NCBI GenBank assembly: GCA_015680685.1 | Contig: MNCI01018082.1 | Coordinates: forward strand, 63,534-127,533 | DNA length: 64,000 nt | Source of the DNA: Gnetum montanum | Lineage: Eukaryota > Streptophyta > Gnetopsida > Gnetales > Gnetaceae | Direction of reading: 5' to 3' | In this document: in pieces, positions 23,941 to 35,824 of the stretch | How the letters are laid out: each line of letters starts with the position of its first letter | How positions within the stretch are numbered: position 1 is the stretch's first letter | Notes under the pieces: model-generated | What the model saw: the letters and a program-made list of their open reading frames with translations, nothing else | Database searches by the model: none | What the model was told of the DNA's origin: nothing | Translations under genes and position numbers: made by a program

Positions 23941-25801
23941 TCATTTGGGGCCCTCAGTTCTTTTTAAGTTTTTGTTTTACACATTTTTGTTTTACATATT
24001 TTTATTTTACACATTTTTTTTTACATGTTTTTGTTTTACAAATTTCTTTAACTTCTCTTGTTTTTGTTTTACAACATCGTTATACTTTTTCATTTTGTGT
24101 GTGTGTGTGTGTGTGTTATCCATCTTGTAAGTTTTTCATCCAATAAGTGTTCTTCATGATGGTATGAACTGGTTTTATACTGATTTCTAATGTTTGTTTT
24201 TTACCTTTAAGTTACGATGTTGATACTAAGGTATGGTTCTTTTGATATAGCAGGCAATGAGTCTATTTCATCCATACATCTACCAGTTCTATGGTCTCTC
24301 TTGGCTTGGAAATGTACCATCCCTTTCTAAATAAGAACTATAACGAATTGGTGACTGGGTATTTCTCAAACTAAGGAAGGACTCAAGGATTGAAAAGGGT
24401 GTGACTTCAAGGGAACTTGCGCTTTTGTGTTGGCCGTTCTCTTGGGTGCTTGGATGTTTTGTTCTTGAGTTTTCTTACCGTTTCGACGTTCCTCAATTAT
24501 TGGGAAGCTGAGAAAATAAAAATAACAAAGTATTTGCATGGTGTGGTTCTCACACATAAACACAATAAAACAAAAAAAAGTGAGAATTCAAAGCACACCC
24601 CTTAGAAAAAATAATCATTTGGGCTACAAGCACTGGTTATGGAACTAACAATAAAAATGTTCCCTCTAACTAAGGCCCTTCTCACTTCCCATTCTCTCCT
24701 CCTTGTTTCGTTAGAATGGTGGTGGCTCTTGGGTGAAGGCATTCTTGTTACTTCAAGTGGATGGTTTAGCTGAATGCATTAATGTGAAGTCACTGGATGT
24801 GGTTTGTTTGAGGCTGGACTTGGAATGGGATCTGCTAAGTCACATTAACCATGAAATCCACAAGGGGCTGTACACCACCTTGTTCTTGGGATTCCATTCC
24901 ATTCTCTTCTCTCCATCCTTCTTTCCATTATTCACCTCATTGTCAGTTGTATCATTAGTGTATATTTTGGTTGACGCATTGTTTTCTTTTTGGTAAATTC
25001 TTATGGTTAAGGTTTTAACTCTTGTTCTAAATGACATTCCCAGAGCCTACGGACTCTTTGAATGTGGGTTTGTTAGGGAATTAAGGGCATGAACCTGCTT
25101 TGGGGAGGACCCACTGACATTCCTATTTGGTGCACCAGTTAACTTCTTTCCCCTAACATTTTTGCAATCCATTTTATTTTGTTCATTTCCATCTTGACAT
25201 TCACTTCACCGATGTTACAGTTGTTTCTTTTTCTCCATCTTTCTTGTTCCTTTTCTTTCTCCATTCTATTGCTACCAAAGGTTCGTTCTTAGTCATGGGG
25301 GTCCAGACCCAAATTTTTTCGATTTTCTCCTAACCCCTACACCTTCAGACTCGTATCAGCCATACCACAACTCAGCCAATGGACCTTTCACTGAAGCAAG
25401 GTATCAATTGCATTGAAATTTATTTACCCTTGCTAATATAATGATTGTGTTGTGTGTGTAGATGGCAATCATACAATAATGGATTGGATCTGGAGAGAAC
25501 ACTTGGAATGGAGTAGTGTTGAAAGTAGCTATGCAAGGAGTAAGATCGATGGCGTGCTTATGGATAGACAACGAAATGTGCAAACTTGGCATTGGCAGTA
25601 GCAAAATTTCTTTTCTCTTCTCTCTCAGCTGCCAAATAAGGCCTGATGTATAAGGTGTTCACTCTTGTTGTCATGAACACCAGTTTTGTCTTATCTTGTA
25701 ATGATGATCTGTTCACATGTCATCCCATTAGTTCCATTTTGAGTCAATAATCCCATACCATCCCAATATTTTGTAAGGAAATTGAGGATGAGTTTTTATT
25801 T
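23941..25801 (+). other. D 3' noncoding part
   Basis: About 1.9 kb with no convincing ORF. It holds a T-rich 'TTTTTGTTTTACA' minisatellite (23969-24073), a GT microsatellite (24096-24116), a block shared with B ('CTAAGGCCCTTC', about 24672), the conserved G-rich block (25096-25115) and a TCATGGGGG motif near 25295. Homologous blocks lie in the 3' parts of A and B. Confidence 0.6.
23969..24116 (+). repeat. T-rich minisatellite and GT microsatellite
   Basis: About six imperfect copies of TTTTTGTTTTACACA (23969-24073), followed by about ten GT units ending at 24116. Confidence 0.7.
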
Positions 25802-25815
25802 AGTCATGGGGATAT
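25802..25815 (+). promoter_or_regulatory. Polypurine tract of D
   Basis: AGTCATGGGGATA directly precedes the 3' LTR start. The same AG/ATTCATGGGGATA precedes the B LTRs at 50121-50134 and 62853-62865. Confidence 0.6.
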
Positions 25816-25821
25816 GATAGG

Positions 25822-25990
25822 ACATGATATCGCATGGGCCGCGATATCGCATCCGTCACGATATCGTGTATGCGATATCACGTCTTCCCCTACGATATCG
25901 CGNGTGATATCGCATGGGCCGCGATATCGCATCCGTCACGATATTGTGTATGCGATATCACGTCTTCCCCTACGATATCGCGTACGTGAT
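25822..25990 (+). repeat. GATATC-palindrome tandem array in D U3 (80-bp unit, two copies, with an N)
   Basis: The two copies have an exact 80-bp period (GCATGGGCCGCGATATCG recurs at 25832 and 25912). They differ by about one base and meet at an N (25903). Each unit contains several self-complementary CGATATCG-type sites. Confidence 0.75.
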
Positions 25991-26010
25991 ATCACAGTGC
26001 GTCCTCAAAT

Positions 26011-26020
26011 CTATAAATAA
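26011..26020 (+). promoter_or_regulatory. LTR TATA box (D 3' LTR)
   Basis: CTATAAATAA just downstream of the U3 array, in the standard plant LTR promoter position. Confidence 0.55.
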
Positions 26021-26734
26021 GAGGCGACTCTCCCTTGTTTCCACATCTAGGCCTAGACCATAGCGAAACTCTAGAAGTTTGATCCCTCCAAAGATAGAAT
26101 ATTTTCCATGTGCCTGTAGTAGGAGTTCCAAAGTGAATGTATCTTTATTCGAGCAAATATTGTACCTGAACACATGTTTGTGTACAAAAATAAAGATGAA
26201 CTTCTTGGATAAACCTTGCAGTGCATGGAATAGGCTAAATAGGATTTTATTTATTATTATTTACTATTTATCATTTAATAAATTTATTAGTCATTAAATC
26301 TCTCTCAACTCTTCTCTCCTAGTTAAGTGCCTCAGTACGACCGCTTCGAGCATGTGCGTTATGCTTGGTGATCCTAGCAATGACTAGCGTTTGGTAACCA
26401 AGGTTGCATTGGTTCAGGGTGTGAATGGTAAGTGGGAACGGATGCTAATGCTAGGTTAATTAAGGCTTAGTTAGTTAGTTAAAGTTAGTTAATTAGTCTC
26501 TTCACCTTTCACCTTGTTAACATAGGAGATAAAACAGAAAAGACATAAAAATCATATACCTCAAACTTAACCATACAACCATGAAAAATACAAGTAAGTC
26601 TGGGAAGACAACAAATAATTAACCTTAAGTGTTCCATAAGGCGTGTAGGCACTTAGTCTATGGAGTTCGACCAGATCACGCGTGCTACGCTCGTATTCGT
26701 ATGGTTGAGTGTAGGGGTACCTCGCCACTCATAA

Positions 26735-28294
26735 AAAATGGTCCAATATACATGAACTATAAAAAATATGTTATAAGGTTCATGATGACCTTATTAATTA
26801 ATTTATTTTTTTCTACCCTCATCCAAAGTACTTTTCCAATAGTTAAGAGACTAATTACACATAAAAACATTACATGAGATTAGGTAATATGCCTGATATC
26901 TTAGGCTATCATCTAACACTTTCCTTCAATCTATATTATAGTATTATATGCAAATGATTTGATTCCAAAATGAGGGTTACCTTTATAATTATTACTAAAT
27001 ATATAATATATTTTAGGGAAACCGTTGTTGACCAAACACAGGCATGAATTTTAAACTTACCATACATTTGATTTATTCACTTAAAAGATATCAAATCTTA
27101 ATAGGACCACAATAGTAATAGTCCTTTTTATTATCAACATCAGATTACATCACCCTTGAAATTTATTTAGTTTTTCAATTAACATATTCGAAAAGTCATA
27201 CTTCTAGATATTATCCTTATTATTACAATTGAAAATTTGGTTGATTTATTTGAAATATTACCAAGAAAACTTGTTAATTTTCTTCATGATGTTTTCAAAA
27301 CTCATAACATCTACTATTCAATAGACCTATAGAGTCTACAAACACAATAAATTTTTAATTTTAGTTTCATTATTAGTGGGATATACATCAACAAGAGGGT
27401 TTTGGGACACAAGTAATGGTATAATGGCATATTTCTAAGATTTACTTTCAAAAATAGTAGATTCTACTTGGCTTATCACCCACTTTGAAATAGATTGATT
27501 AAGTAGATATTTCTTTAGGTTGTTAGGTTGTTGATGTTGAGCATTTCTTTTGCTTTTTTATATGCATTTTGACATTTTGAATCTCATTTTGAGCCTTCAA
27601 TGTGTCTTTAATATGTTCATGATGTAGATTAATCACTACATCAATTGTTTCCTTATATTTCTTCTAATACTCTTCTTAAATCTCAAAAATCATCTTCATC
27701 AATACATTATATTCATCCTTTGTGCCTTTTGTTAGTGCTATGAACTTTTCTAAAGATTCATAATATTTAGTGGATTTATTAGTCATTGTCTTTCTTAACT
27801 ACTAAATCTCTTTCTTCATAGCTTCAACTTCATTTGTCATTTCCACTTTATTAAATTGTACTTATTTTGATGATTTTTTCTTATTCTACCACCAAGTCTA
27901 ATTTCTTGGATAGTATCTTTCAGTATGCCATAAATTTCTTCTTTGTTACTTTTGTTTCCAATCTAAATTTTCTTATGCATTACAACTATTCATTAATTTT
28001 TGGTTCAACTATGTTCATTTTTTTACTAATATTTTTGTTTTCTTGGCTTTGTTCTTCAAGAATTGTTTTGAAAATGTTGTTTTTGGTAAAATATAGCATT
28101 GCTTCAATATCTCTACTATTAAAGGAAAACTATTTATTTGCTACTATTCCTCATCACATACAATACATAATTAACTAAACAAAAATAGGATCTCATTATT
28201 CGAGAGTTGAAATAGGTACATGGTTAAATATTTCTCAATAAGAATGAATGTGTAGACTATTTCATATAAATAGCATTGAAGATTAATACCACAT
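26735..28294. other. Unassigned spacer between D and A2
   Basis: No intact gene. On the minus strand about 27880-27540 reads as a Lys/Glu-rich, coiled-coil-like sequence with stops (EMTNEVEAMKKEI, then LEKFIALTKGTKDEYN). This may be a remnant of an element ORF such as the coiled-coil part of the A extra ORF, but direct similarity was not established. Confidence 0.35.
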
Positions 28295-29189
28295 TGATAA
28301 GCATTAGGGTATCCCAACACTCCACCATACAAGTCATGAGTGCACACATGTGACCATATTGTAATCCATGGATTGACAATGTGGGTATGCTAGAAGTTGA
28401 TAATCAGTTCATGATCATTATCTTCCAACTTCAAGTTAGTGAAGTGCAAGTGTACAGTTCAACTCTAAGTAAGAAATATGATATCTTGATATTATCGACT
28501 CATATTACTCCTAAGTACAAACATAATGAAAATGAGAACAAGGTCTAACTCTAAGTGATAACAAAAATGCAAATCTACTCTATCCTATGGTGATGAGCAA
28601 CTATTTCTAGCTTCTTGTACACATCTTGCGCTTATGTAACCATTACTGGGTTACCAAGAATTATGCTACTAGGCGAACCAAATAATAACACTACTAGGAT
28701 TACGAAATAATTACACTTAATAGACTTGAAACTAGTCGTACTCATTTTGCCTTACTAGCAAGCATGAAATGTAAAGTATTTCAAAAATGTAAAGAACTAT
28801 ACTAAAGTAAACATATTAAAGAAATCACAATTAAAATAACTAAAAAAAAATAGCTAAGTGAAATAAAGAAATTAAGTGGATGTTGTAATGAAGATAAGAA
28901 ATCTCAATCTTTATTGCCATGGATGAATTATGCCTAAGAACAATCCACTCAAGTAAAGATTCCATTCAACTGCTTAACACCACACCGTGGGCATTCACTC
29001 TATCGCTAAGTGCAACTAAAAAACAAAACTACAAGAGTTTTCCTAAGGGTTGGAATGAAAGTTATTCATTGGTATGACCAAGTGTTGGTATTTATAGGGG
29101 TGACTAGGACCCATTACATCACATTGATGATGATGTATGTAGAGCTATGATGTTATAGATATATGGCTTATTAAAAATAGGTTTTATCA
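28295..29189 (-). repeat. A2 3' LTR
   Basis: A diverged A-type LTR: starts TGATAAGC on plus and ends TTTTATCA, followed by TACCCCAAC (purine tract TTGGGGTA on minus). TATA-like TATTTATAGG near 29090. Confidence 0.75.
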
Positions 29190-29401
29190 TACCCCAACAA
29201 CTAACTAGAAACTCATCCTTGAGTTAAAATAAAAGGAGGATAGAATTCCTTACAAAATTGGGAGGTATACTTAAACTATGACATGACTACTTGACTCTGA
29301 ATGTTGCATACTGGTTTGAGTGGTACTTTTATAAAATTATCATGCATAGCATGGTGGAAAAAATTAACAATAAAAAAAAATGAAAGAGCTTAATGTAGTC
29401 T

Positions 29402-32400
29402 TCAAGTTCTTGGTGGTGGTGGTTCCTCCATTGGCTTCTTTTCCTTATTGTTGTGCTTATGGAATTGGTAACGATTAAGAAGTGCCCAAAGATTTTCTTC
29501 CTCTATCCTAAGATCAAGTACCATCCATGAGAATTCTATAATGTTTGATGGCATTGATACTTGCCATAGGCATGGTAGCTATAGAAACATTTTATTTGCT
29601 TTAAAATACTAGGCTATGAACTACCTACTTTTTTTCTTAAAATGCTCTAGCCACCTTTCTCAATTCCTAATAACCAGTCATTTGGTGCATTAGGTTTGCT
29701 ACTACATATTTTTGTCCTTAGTAGCTGGCTTTTACTACTTCCAATTCAAAGTTTGCACTATGTAGTTTCTGTGAGGCATCCTTCCTATCCACAAACTCCT
29801 TTTCAAACATGGCATAGATTATAGTTGCTTATTGTTCAAGCTCATTTCTTAGTTTACCTACTGTCAACATGGCTATATTAGCATACTGAAGGTTTGCTAA
29901 CCCCATGTACTCCATGAGATCTTCTATTTGTAGGTCTTTATTCTTCACTTCAACTTGGTTGACATAGGCTAAGCTATCTAGAATTGGCTACCAATTCTAT
30001 GTTTGTATTATAATTGAATTGAGCTTAGCCTTGGCCATCTAGATTTACTTTTTATTAATTTCTTTATACATGTCCACTTGGTCTCTGAAGTGTTCTTTAA
30101 GCCATTCATGATTCTTGGCCTCATTCTACCATGCACTTATCTCAATTACTAATTTCTATCTAATGACATGGACTTCTTCCATTAATAGGGTTCAGTTTTC
30201 TCTAGCCAACTTATTCATGTTTTGGTTGACTATGATGAATTGTTCTTATAGTTGATGAACACTTTCCTTGACAACATTTTTCTACTTTTCAGTGTCTATC
30301 AACATTGTATTATCAACAACAAGTTTCTTATTTTCTTCCTCTAATGTAGTGATGGCTTTAGCACATGCATATCTTTGTACTTCTTCCACTATTGTATTAC
30401 ATATAGCCTTCTTCGTTTCCATCTCTATTTGAATATTTCTTGCTATGAGCTACCTTACTTTTTCTATTATGAATGCATCTAGCTAGTCTAGGGCTATGTA
30501 CTATGTAGGATCTCTCTCTCTCTCTCTCTCTCTCTCGCTTTTAAAGCTGCTAACTCAACTTGAAACCTCTCCACTTCATTCTCTGAATGCTCTGGCCTTG
30601 TCTCCACCTTGACTAGCTTCCTCTTTCTTGTAATTAGATCAGGCTAGACTATAGGGATATTTCTATGGATATCAAAGAGATTTTGCATGACTTGTCCTAT
30701 CTGTAGTAGTCAATCAAGGACATCTTCATGTTCTGTTGGAGTCATTGATGTTCCAACTAGCATTTCAACATCTCTTATTCTTGTAATTTCCATTGGTGGT
30801 ATAATGCAAATATTAAATGATTTCTTGATGTCATCAGTAATTACTTCTACTACATCTTGATGTTGCATCACCACGACTATGGTTCCTTCTCTAGTTTATA
30901 ACATGACTTGGAAAGATGTAGTGTTGCTTGAAATTTGTTGTGCCTAGTCTTCATTCTTTTCTTCTTGTAGAGATGCCTACCCACTAGCAGGTCCTATTGA
31001 TACAATAGGCCTTATCAAGTTATTCCTAACTCAATACAAAGTAGAATCTTCACTTGCTCTGCAACTAAATATTTTTGTGATATGTTGCAAGTGGCTTATG
31101 GAAGGCCTATAATCTTATTGTGCGAGTGGATCATGTTGAACTTTATGTCAAAACCTTAAGAAAAATGGAGAACTTAGAGTGTTTGTTGTGGATGATGTGT
31201 TTATAGGACATAAATAAGAACTTCACAACAAGATACCAAAGACTTTAGGAAAATGAGATCTATAATGAAATGATAAGTGAATACCATATGAGTCAAGATG
31301 AGAGGATGAATGAGCATGGATTAAAATTGAAGACTCTAAATCAAGTGAAGATGCAACAAGGATTGAGAATAAGATAAATTGACAAGAGGAAGCCTCAGAA
31401 ATTAGAGTCCAAGAATTAAGGAGATGTCTCCTAGAAACAATGGATGTCTCTAATCCAAAGAAGATGTCTACCTAGAGACGTTCCATAGGAGATGTCCCAT
31501 TATTTAGCAAGACATCTCTCCTAAATAGAGTTCATTCTTAGGTAGATGTCGCAACTTAAAAGGAGATGTGTACATTAGCTTTTTCATGAATTCTAAGGAG
31601 CTTTCAAAAACTCTGAGGCTATAAGAAGATACCAAATTCTTGAGAATTGGAAAAGTACTATTCACATCAAAGTAATCATTGTAATATCTATGTTTTTTTA
31701 TTCTTTTTCTTCATTGTAACATCATTTTCTTGGTTTCATGTTGAATTGAGATTCAATGACAAGGACTTGTAATTGTAGTTACATTAATTCTTTGTACCTT
31801 TTTTTTGTTTGCCCTATGGGGTTGATGTGCTTTTTGAGAGAAAGCATCCACATTGAGACTTATGGGAACCTCAAGAGGTTAAGTGGTTTTGTAGCTTCAA
31901 AACACTCTAGAGAGGAGCTCAATTTTGTAAAGGTTGCAAGATTTTTGAAACCACATTCGGAGCTTGTTGGAACCTTGCAGGGTAGAGTGGTTTTGTAGTG
32001 ACGAAACACTTTAGTGAGAAGCTTAGAGCTTGTACATTATGTGGTGCTCTTCAAACCATATTTGATTAAGCAACAAAGTCTAAAGGTATGCACATATTCT
32101 ACCCTCCGAGTGTGGAGTATCCAAGTTGGGAAACCACATAAAATTTTATATTTTGTGTGGCAGGTTTGATTTCAATTGGGCACATATTCATCTCCTCCTA
32201 AGTTCTCGATCATTAAAGCACTCTGTCTAGTTTGTGGTCAATAATCATTAATCCACTAGGTCCTGCTTGTTCTTACTATCTAGTTGCTAGAAGGTTATTT
32301 GTTAGTGTGGACCTTGCTACTCCCATAATGCCTGCTACCTTCTTTAGTTGATCCTTCTTTGGTGGCACTAGTTTGAACATATTTCCATATGATGCATTCT

Positions 32401-33248
32401 AGGCTTTCCTTAGAACATCGTTAGTGTATTCCAAAATTTCTACATGCTTCCACAACTTCCTATTAAGGCAAGGGAATGATAGTGGAATTTTTCCTACCTT
32501 CTTCTCTGTAAACCTCCTTTGTATCTCTAGAAATAGTTGATGCACCATGTTGGCATTGAATTTTCCCATAAGGATTGCACTTCCTCTAACTATGTAAGTG
32601 AACATTTTGTTGAGTCTTTTGGTAGGGAACACATAATAAGTTCTAATTTTGAAGTAAATATTTTCTTCAATAGTTAATTCATTGTAGTCCTTGTCCTCTT
32701 TTCCATATGCACTTTGTAGCCATAGCTTCTTTGCATTGGTGTCAAATCTTATGGATATCTGCACTACATTTTCTTTGACATTTGGAATGTTGAGTGCCTT
32801 TGTAATGGCTTCAACTAAGTAAGGTACTAAGCCTGATTCAATATTAATGGTTGAATCATCTTATTTATTCCTCTAGAATTGAGATACTTCTTCTAAGTAC
32901 CATTCATTATTGTTTGATAGAGTTGGCCATAGAGGAGAGGCCTGAAGTTGTGTTCTAACGTCCTCGAGAGTAAACTCCATGAATGCTCCAAATTCTAGTT
33001 TCATAATTATTGTGAACATAATGAACCTCTCTTGGATATCTTAAAGGCATTCTACTGATAGCATGAGGTGCTATCTACCTCAACCTGTGTGGATTGTTTA
33101 GTAGTAGTTTTTTATTGGTGGATGCTAAAGGATTGGACTTCCTACTTTGCTTGTAGCATTGGTTCTTTGGTTTGTCCTCTATCTCAACCTCATGGTCTTT
33201 TACTTTCAAGTTGTGAGGGGCCTTTTGTTGTGGGTCTTTTAGGAGCCA
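29402..33248 (-). pseudogene. A2 extra ORF between pol and 3' LTR, broken
   Basis: Starts at the conserved ATG (33248) with MAPKRPTTKGPSQLES and ends PMEEPPPPRT-stop at 29402. Its best open stretch (32764-32399) reads WLQSAYGKEDKDYNELTIEEN, then YYVFPTKRLNKMFTYIVRGSA. This is homologous to A3 43406-43023 and resembles the uncharacterised plant 'putative transposon protein' domain (recognition from memory, not searched). The middle and C-terminal two thirds encode Glu/Lys/Gln-rich sequence compatible with a long coiled coil, cut by many stops. Length about 3.8 kb against 2.8 kb in A3. It sits where Athila elements carry an env-like ORF, but no transmembrane segment was recognised, so env is not claimed. 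Confidence 0.6.
30511..30536 (+). repeat. TC microsatellite, 13 units
   Basis: (TC)13 inside the coiled-coil-coding part of the A2 extra ORF. Absent from the corresponding A3 region. Confidence 0.9.
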
Positions 33249-34780
33249 TCTACATTCATCAAAGATTTTTTTAAGCTTATGCAAGGATTTAAATAAGTGT
33301 CTATTAGTTCATATTCCTTTTTCTTATCCTTTGTTTTATTTAAAATATTGTTTTGATTATTACTTATGGATCTTACTATGATTGCAGAGTTAGAAAAGTT
33401 CAAAAAGCAAACCTTGTCTTACTTATTATTTTAATTATTAAGATTTCTCATAGTTGTCCTTTCTTATTTATTATATTATTAGATGGTTAGCTAGGAGAAT
33501 CGATTAGGTTTATTAGCTTTTAATTAATTAATTAATTAAAATATTATTATTTTTGCTCTCTTCTTACCATTGATATTCTCTTCTGGTTTGAGAAACATTT
33601 GGCTCAACTTGACTCTTCTATGCATAATACTTTCTCCCATGACTAAGTTGATCGCTTTGTGATTAAGAGAATTCAAAAATAACGCATATTAGAGCTATGG
33701 TAAGGAAGTTATGGAGTTTGGAAGTTTAGGCATTAGAGGCTGAAAAATTGCATGAACTCCCTTGCTTTGAAATGTGGATATAAAAAATTTCTTAACTCCT
33801 CACATGTATATATAGATTTTTGCTGGTGCAACATTGTAGGGCCTCATACATCATAGCTATGATGTCATCACCAAAACATTTTGAGTTTTTAAGAAATTCT
33901 TGGTGAAAAAATTAAGTCAAATGAATAGTTTGAATGATGTAGAAGTTTTCAAAATGGTCTTGATCATAGATGATGCTCCAATTATAGAAATTTGATGGTC
34001 AAAGATCATAAAGAAGGAATCTTTGGAAAATAAGGTCAATTAGATGTATGAGAGATGATAGTGAGAATTGCCAAAAGTGTGATCAGATATGAAACTTTAG
34101 AAAAGTAAACATTGATGGTTAAAATGTCTTGGAGGCACAAGATGATGTGGAATTGGTCATCAAGTATGAGGTACAAAAGTTATACAAGTGGGACCTCCCC
34201 AAAGCACACTTCAACCTTTAGTACCATTGTATAACCACACCTAGAAGTGTTTGTAGGAACTCAAAGACTTGAGTGCAGAACATACTTGTCTTGCAAAATG
34301 AACATGTTAGTATCACAAAAATGGAAAAATAATAGTATATTACATAAAACCATAGAGTTATGATTATATATAAATTGAAATGGAATGGGATTAGAAAGGA
34401 TTGTAGAAATTGGGATGTGAGGTGTCTTTCCATAAGCATAATTAATTCTTGTGTGTGATGTATGGTTAAGTGATCATTAGCCTTTCTGTCCAAGATCCAA
34501 AACAAGTCCATATGACTTACCAATGACATCGCATTGTATCATCCCAAAACTAGCAACCATAAGACTACCACTGTTGCAAGAAGCACTATCACTTAGCAAT
34601 GTAGGTCAAGGGATGAGAATATTAATACCACATTTTATTTTTGAAATTTCTAAGAAGCTACCTACCTTCAAGCATGGGTAACATGTCTTTCCAATAGGAC
34701 CTCTAGAAATTTTATTTTATGCATTTATTATATTTTTATTATATCAACCTTACCATAGGACTACCTTCAGGCATGGGTAA
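33249..34780 (-). other. A2 3' noncoding spacer, left part
   Basis: No ORF supported. Homologous to 43790-45290 of A3. It contains the G-rich block at 34185-34208 (minus) and a duplicated 'CTACCTTCARGCATGGGTAACATG' (34660-34690 and 34761-34785). The spacer continues at 50986 beyond element B. Confidence 0.55.
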
Positions 34781-34785
34781 CATGT
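34781..34785 (+). repeat. Left target-site duplication of element B (CATGT)
   Basis: CATGT immediately before the B 5' LTR. The same five bases directly follow the B 3' LTR at 50986-50990. Joining the flanks restores the A-element sequence 'GGTAACATGTCTTTCC'. Confidence 0.9.
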
Positions 34786-35697
34786 TGATGAGATATGATT
34801 TTTTGCATCGACTAGGCCTTGTCGATTATGCCCTATTAATGCGATTTGTTGCATCAACTAGGCCTCGTTGACTAGGCCCCTTTGACATAGTCTATTGCAT
34901 CAGCGTGGCCCCGTTGATGTGGCCCTATCTATTTTCCTCTATAAATACATGCTCATAGCTATGTTTATGCATAATTCTTTAGTCAATAGAGTAGCCAAAC
35001 TCTTGCAGTTTTATTTCATAATCTTAGAGAATAGTCAATGAGTGCTTGAAGTGTGGATTTGAGATAGTTGTACAATGTCTTAATCAAGTGGAAATGTACT
35101 TGGACACATTCCATGAATGACAATAAGTTCAAGATTGATTCTTATTCATTACAACACTTTGACTTAGATTAAGTTTACTTTTAATGTAATTTGTATTCCA
35201 TGTACTTAGTTAATATTTATGTTTCCATGCATATTAATGAATTGGTGGAATGAGTGCAACCATTTTTGAGCATAAACATGTATTCTCTTAGTAATCCTAG
35301 TGGCATTATTGCTTAGCTTACCTAATAGCATAGTGCTTGGTAATCCTAGTACTGGATACGTAGGTTTAGGATGTGTATGACAAGCTAGGAATGGACACTC
35401 ATCACCTGTAGGTTAGTTTAGACTTTACTTTCCATTGTTAATTAGTCTAAACAAATGATTTCTTTATTATTGTTAGGAGTAGCATAAGGCTGAAACAACA
35501 TCAAGAATCATATGCCCCACTCTAGACTAAATCATATGTGACAAAGCTACCACTAGTCCAAGTGGGAAGATAGCAAATTACAATCAAGGCATAACAATCT
35601 AGATGCCACAACTAGTCCTATCCATGGAATTTGACTAGATTGTGTGTGAATACTTGTCAGTCATATGGTTGGGTGTAGGGGGTACCTTGCGACTCAT
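34786..35697 (+). repeat. B 5' LTR
   Basis: TGATGAGATATG ... GCGACTCATCA. U3 (about 150 bp) holds degenerate repeats of 'TTGCATCAACTAGGCC', quite unlike the GATATC arrays of A and D. TATA box TCTATAAATAC at 34938-34948. Confidence 0.85.
34938..34948 (+). promoter_or_regulatory. LTR TATA box (B 5' LTR)
   Basis: TCTATAAATAC, at the end of the U3 repeat cluster. Matches the TATA context of A and D LTRs. Confidence 0.55.
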
Positions 35698-35698
35698 C

Positions 35699-35716
35699 AT
35701 TGGTGTCGTTGCTAGG
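35699..35716 (+). promoter_or_regulatory. Primer binding site, tRNA-Asp type (B)
   Basis: TGGTGTCGTTGCTAGGGA, one base after the LTR. It differs from the tRNA-Asp complement at four positions, all transitions (C to T or G to A). Confidence 0.7.
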
Positions 35717-35824
35717 GATGATACTAGTTATATAGATTAGTTATATCATACATGATTGCTATAAATGCATTAATGAAATATCTTTGAAAAAATACTAAGT
35801 CACACACATCATACAACAATAGCA

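Larger units (their letters stand above)
19963..26734 (+). mobile_element. LTR retrotransposon D (Ty3/Gypsy, gag plus protease-like, no RT)
   Basis: The order is truncated 5' LTR, near-perfect tRNA-Asp primer site, gag, protease-like ORF, about 1.9 kb noncoding 3' part, purine tract, complete 3' LTR. No RT, RNase H or integrase is present between gag and the 3' LTR, so this is a pol-less member. The 5' LTR homology with the 3' LTR starts only at about 19963 (ATAAACCTTG...), so roughly 400 bp containing U3 and the TATA box are missing at the left. Confidence 0.85.
25816..26734 (+). repeat. D 3' LTR
   Basis: Begins TGATAGGACATGATATCG, carries a GATATC-rich U3 array and a TATA box (26011-26020), then matches the truncated 5' LTR to the terminal CGCCACTCAT. 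The last bases are decayed (CATAA for CATCA). Confidence 0.8.

Noticed and set aside
25822-25990. CRISPR array or origin-like palindrome cluster
   Set aside because: It is a two-copy tandem repeat of palindromic U3 sequence within an LTR of a plant element, with no spacers or associated genes.
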